Positions 61,184-64,000 of a stretch of DNA of 64,000 bases are shown piece after piece (positions within the stretch are counted from its first letter, which is position 1; each line of letters starts with the position of its first letter). The stretch lies in contig CANRIK010000003.1 of assembly GCA_947630705.1 (NCBI GenBank), positions 62,001 to 126,000 of the forward strand, read 5' to 3'. The position numbers and the translations under genes were made by a program. Source of the DNA: an uncultured Clostridia bacterium (GTDB lineage: Bacteria > Bacillota > Clostridia > Christensenellales > Borkfalkiaceae). The notes beneath the pieces were generated by a model. The model ran no database searches, had not been told where the DNA came from, and saw only the letters and a list, made by a program, of their open reading frames with translations.

Positions 61184-61813
61184 TTATTTAACGGTGTCGT
61201 TTATGGTAACGACCGCACCGTTGGGTCCGGGAACCGAACCTTTTATAAGCAAACAGTTTCTCTCTGCGTCTACTCTCACCACTTCGAGGTTCTGTATGGT
61301 GACGTTTTCAACGCCGTATTGACCGGCAAGTCTCTTGTTTTTGAAAACTCTCGAAGGCGAGCTGTTTGCACCCATGGAACCGGGCTCTCTGTGTACGGGA
61401 CCGACGCCGTGCGTCTCTTTAAGTCTGTGCTGGTTCCATCTCTTGATGACGCCCGTAAATCCGTGACCTTTCGTTACGCCGTGAACGTCCACTCTGTCTC
61501 CGGCGACGAACACGTCCGCCTTTACTTCCTTGCCCACTTCGTAAGAAGAGAGGTCGGACAGGCGGAACTCTTTGAGCACCTTGCAGGGCTTTACGTTTGC
61601 CTTTTTGAACTGTCCGAGGTCGGGCTTGGAAAGCGACTTCTCTTTGGCCTCGTCAAAACCGAGTTTCAAAGCGGCATAGCCGTCTTTTTCAACAGTTTTG
61701 ATCTGCACTACGGGGCAAGGACCGGCTTCGATTACGGTTACCGGTATCACTTTGCCCTCCGCCGTAAATATCTGGGTCATGCCAGCTTTACGGCCGATGA
61801 TTGCTTTATTCAT
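61184..61813 (-). CDS. rplC: 50S ribosomal protein L3
   Basis: 209 residues: [34 protein letters not shown] and [30 protein letters not shown]. It binds near the peptidyl transferase centre. CGGAGGAAC lies before the ATG. A structured spacer separates it from rpsJ. Confidence 0.98.
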   Translation of the reverse strand: MNKAIIGRKAGMTQIFTAEGKVIPVTVIEAGPCPVVQIKTVEKDGYAALKLGFDEAKEKSLSKPDLGQFKKANVKPCKVLKEFRLSDLSSYEVGKEVKADVFVAGDRVDVHGVTKGHGFTGVIKRWNQHRLKETHGVGPVHREPGSMGANSSPSRVFKNKRLAGQYGVENVTIQNLEVVRVDAERNCLLIKGSVPGPNGAVVTINDTVK

Positions 61814-61846
61814 TGATAAAGTTCCTCCGTTTTATTTTTATTTGGA

Positions 61847-61911
61847 GATACCGCGCCTTGTCGTTGCGCCGGCCTGTTCGGTCTGCCGTCGGCAACAATG
61901 CGTAGAGTATC
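61847..61911 (-). promoter_or_regulatory. Structured RNA element between rpsJ and rplC
   Basis: On the minus strand GATAC/GTATC closes the element and GTTGCCG/CGGCGCAAC pairs inside with one bulged base. It lies just upstream of the L3 ribosome binding site, in a spacer of 117 bases. It may be a ribosomal-protein regulatory site; not matched to a family. Confidence 0.45.
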
Positions 61912-61930
61912 TAAAAAACTTATTGACTCT

Positions 61931-62230
61931 TTAAAGTTTGATTTTGATATCCACGCCGGCCGGCAAATGCACCGTGTCGAGAAGTTTTGCGTTGGGGGTG
62001 TAGATATCTATTATCCTCTTGTACGTTCTCTGTTCGAACTGCTCGCGGCTGTCCTTGTCTTTGTGGGGAGAACGGAGAATTGTAACTATCTCTTTTTCCG
62101 TGGGAAGAGGAACGGGTCCCGAAATTTTGGCTCCGCTCTTTTTCATGGTCTCCACAATGCGCTGCGCGGCGAGATCCACAAGCTCGTGGTCGTATGCCGC
62201 CAATTTGATTCTGATTTTCTGTCCTGCCAT
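61931..62230 (-). CDS. rpsJ: 30S ribosomal protein S10
   Basis: 99 residues: [59 protein letters not shown]. It is first gene of the cluster. AAAAAGGAGCG lies before the ATG. Confidence 0.98.
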   Translation of the reverse strand: MAGQKIRIKLAAYDHELVDLAAQRIVETMKKSGAKISGPVPLPTEKEIVTILRSPHKDKDSREQFEQRTYKRIIDIYTPNAKLLDTVHLPAGVDIKIKL

Positions 62231-62304
62231 AATCGCTCCTTTTTATACTAACAAAAAATTTTTCTCTCGTGTCAACTTAACCGTGTGTATCGCAGCAAGG
62301 GCGT

Positions 62305-62330
62305 TAAAAAAACACCTTACGGTGTTACGC
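62305..62330 (-). terminator. Attenuator-like hairpin in the S10 operon leader
   Basis: Minus strand AACACC-GTAA-GGTGTT followed by TTTTT. Flanking AACCGT and ACGGTT could pair around it, and GCGT/ACGC could extend it with the T-run in a bulge, so alternative folds are possible. The leader from start site to rpsJ is about 233 bases. Confidence 0.55.
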
Positions 62331-62469
62331 AACCAAAGCTACGGTTAGTCGCTCGGGTCAAAGCCCGAACATTTGTCAGCGCAAATTATCTGTTTCCGCC
62401 GCTTTGAAAGGGGAATTTTGCAGTAACTTTACGCCTCAACCCATACGCACTTTTCAAACACGCTTGACT

Positions 62470-62498
62470 ATTATATAATTAAAAAAAACGATTGTCAA
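62470..62498 (-). promoter_or_regulatory. Promoter of the S10 ribosomal protein operon
   Basis: Perfect TTGACA (62493-62498), 17-base spacer, perfect TATAAT (62470-62475) on the minus strand. Confidence 0.92.
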
Positions 62499-62503
62499 AC
62501 GAA

Positions 62504-62563
62504 TTTATGCCCCGTTTTGAGGATTTTTGCGGCTTTTTCGCCCTTTTTTGCCCCGTTTTGAGG
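62504..62563 (-). promoter_or_regulatory. Phased A-tracts and a 15-bp direct repeat upstream of the S10 promoter
   Basis: T-runs on the plus strand are centred near 62516.5, 62526, 62536, 62546.5 and 62557.5, i.e. about every 10 bases, the classic arrangement for bent DNA. The 15-mer TGCCCCGTTTTGAGG occurs at 62508-62522 and 62549-62563, 41 bases apart (about four helical turns). Confidence 0.7.
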
Positions 62564-62781
62564 CAAATTCGGCAGACGGGAGAAAATTGTGTTTTTTTGA
62601 CGCCAAAAGGCACAAGATATTGATTTTTTATTGCAAAAAACGACAAATTTTTTATGCCGTAAAAACCTCAAATTTTACTATTAAATTTTCTTATAGATTT
62701 TTCAAAATGTTATATAGCTCAATTTTTGTAAAAATATAACACTTTTTTCGGAAAAATTCGGCTCCGAACAAAAAATACGTC

Positions 62782-62815
62782 AAAAAAACAGTCGCGCGGC
62801 ATGAAGCCGCGCGAC
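62782..62815 (-). terminator. Intrinsic terminator after the right-edge gene
   Basis: Perfect 10-bp stem GTCGCGCGGC/GCCGCGCGAC with loop TTCAT, then TGTTTTTTTGACG on the minus strand. The remaining 62564-62781 is AT-rich, without a gene. Confidence 0.9.
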
Positions 62816-62879
62816 ATATTTTAAGTTTGGTATAAGGCTTTTATATCAACTCAATCGTTGGTATAAGATTTTTTTCGGC

Positions 62880-64000
62880 TCATTCGGCCGGAGTTGCACT
62901 ATTCGCCTCCTGCGGCAGAGCGGGCACCGTGGTCGCGTTCTTATCACAGAACTGATAGTAGTAGCCGTCACTGCTGCCGGTGTTTCTTTGAACAAATTCC
63001 ACGCTGCCGTTCTGGTTGAAGCGTATGATATACTCATTGCTGTCATCGCTCAAACGATAACCCTTTACGAGACTATCATATTTGGCGGTCATTTCGGCAA
63101 GAGATTTTTCTTCGGAAGAAACATGGAACCCCTTCCCCAGCATATAATCAGCCACACCAAAATAGGTTGTATCTTCCTCTTCATACTTCTTCCATTCATA
63201 ACCTATTCCAAGGGTAGCGTCTTCATATGCGTATTCGACCTTACTGTAATGGCCTTCCTCTCCGGCTTTCGGGGTGTAAGTGGTATACTCCGTAACTCCC
63301 GTATAATCGCCTTGACTGCTTACGACTGCGACGGTGATAACGCCATCGTTTCCCCAGCTTATGTAAGTGGTTGAGTGTTCTACCTTTATCGTGAGAGACT
63401 TGACGGTGGAATCCCAACCGCTTATAAGCGCGCTCCACTCCGACGCTTCAATGTCATTGCCTACATCCTTGGGCAGATTCAGTTCGATTATATTCGTGTT
63501 GAAGGACAAACTTACAGACTTTAAAGACGATCCAGTTCCCGTGGATACACTGTAACTATAACCGCCCCAATACTGCTCGTTGTCGCTGCCATTGACATTT
63601 AATTCAACATCCTTACCTTCGACCGTCACGCTGTATTCAATATAACCTGACGCAACACCGCTTACAACTACGTCGTCGTATTTATCCAAAAGAGAGAAAT
63701 ATAAGCGACATTCTTCGGGCAGCAATTCTTTTAATTTTGCCAAGGCTTCGCCGGTGATAGTCTCCGTTGAAGGATCTCCCCAGCTCTCTATCTTCCTGTT
63801 GTAGTTTTCTCCTTCTATAACGGCCTCGTAAGTTTTCATCTCCGTTCCGGATATGCGATAGAGCTTGGCGGACTTCAATTCATTCTGTTCGCTATGCTCA
63901 TGCAACAGCAAGCCCAGAGAGGTATTCAGATAATACTCGTCATTATTATATCCACTGCTGTAATCGTAAGTATTGAAACATACTGTGCCGTCCTCCGAGA
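62880..64000 (-). CDS. Large protein of unknown function (N-terminus cut by window edge)
   Basis: At least 373 residues; the frame is open to base 64000, so the start lies outside. The visible part is rich in Tyr, Ser, Thr, Gly and acidic residues, with alternating beta-strand-like patterns (IEYSVTVEGKDVELNVNG, LTIKVEHSTTYISW), few cysteines and no membrane helix. Such composition suits a secreted or lipid-anchored protein, but the signal peptide region is not visible. I do not recognise a family. A strong terminator follows. Confidence 0.75.
   Translation of the reverse strand, partial: SEDGTVCFNTYDYSSGYNNDEYYLNTSLGLLLHEHSEQNELKSAKLYRISGTEMKTYEAVIEGENYNRKIESWGDPSTETITGEALAKLKELLPEECRLYFSLLDKYDDVVVSGVASGYIEYSVTVEGKDVELNVNGSDNEQYWGGYSYSVSTGTGSSLKSVSLSFNTNIIELNLPKDVGNDIEASEWSALISGWDSTVKSLTIKVEHSTTYISWGNDGVITVAVVSSQGDYTGVTEYTTYTPKAGEEGHYSKVEYAYEDATLGIGYEWKKYEEEDTTYFGVADYMLGKGFHVSSEEKSLAEMTAKYDSLVKGYRLSDDSNEYIIRFNQNGSVEFVQRNTGSSDGYYYQFCDKNATTVPALPQEANSATPAE

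Noticed and set aside
1-64000. CRISPR arrays, tRNA or rRNA genes, insertion sequences, prophage
   Set aside because: No regularly spaced repeats, cloverleaf or CCA ends, rRNA segments, transposase or phage structural motifs were recognised.

Overview
The window looks like a chromosomal segment of a low-GC-type Gram-positive bacterium (Bacillota, most likely class Clostridia). The evidence is gene order and gene content: ylxM-ffh-rpsP-khpA-rimM...trmD, rbgA-rnhB, dprA-topA-trmFO-hslV-hslU, rpsB-tsf-pyrH-frr-uppS-cdsA-dxr-rseP, and a full S10/spc/alpha ribosomal cluster with a KOW protein between infA and map. Several ribosomal proteins are the zinc-binding forms (S4, S14, L31, L36). Base composition is close to balanced, with AT-rich gaps. 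Sigma-A type promoters (TTGACA, 16-17 bp, TATAAT) and intrinsic terminators are unusually easy to read. A fermentative gut-type anaerobe is an inference from the K+-type membrane pyrophosphatase and the vitamin uptake genes, not something seen directly. No tRNA, rRNA, CRISPR array, insertion sequence or prophage was found.

Layout. 1-5430 (mostly minus): tsaE (cut by the left edge), riboflavin transporter ribU under an FMN riboswitch, degV, glyA, trxA-hisS. 5431-5784: a gene-free gap with two copies of a hairpin-bearing repeat. 5785-13864: comM-dprA-topA-trmFO-hslV-hslU. 13942-21712: rplS with its own promoter and leader, then the ylxM-ffh-rpsP-khpA-rimM-[ABC ATPase-ABC permease]-trmD-rbgA-rnhB-PNPOx operon; the ABC pair sits between rimM and trmD. 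21865-26600: an accessory patch with a 76-residue orphan, a cation/proton antiporter, a strongly structured non-coding RNA candidate (23899-24292), an HD nucleotidase, and ThiT under a TPP riboswitch. 26630-33879: rpsB-to-rseP block. 34148-41247: hppA, cysK with an Rrf2 regulator and a palindromic operator candidate, prfA, a DUF1385-PrmC fusion, rpmE. 41432-45277 (plus): a zinc-site-degenerate dehydrogenase, cardiolipin synthase, HAD phosphatase and YfcE phosphodiesterase. 45333-45953: a tandem pair of tiny membrane proteins with near-copy promoters. 46153-62498: ribosomal protein/rpoA/secY/adk/map/infA cluster, read leftward from one strong promoter at 62470-62498. 62880-64000: 3' part of a large unknown protein, cut by the right edge.

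Most of the window is translation, secretion and envelope housekeeping. The less ordinary material is regulatory: an ncRNA with consensus promoter and terminator; three genes whose promoters place transcription start at or within a few bases of the ATG (tsaE, the dehydrogenase, the HAD phosphatase); structured RNA inside the ribosomal cluster (S10 leader, rpsJ-rplC and rpsQ-rplN gaps); phased A-tracts upstream of the S10 promoter; and a duplicated promoter-leader-gene unit for small membrane proteins.
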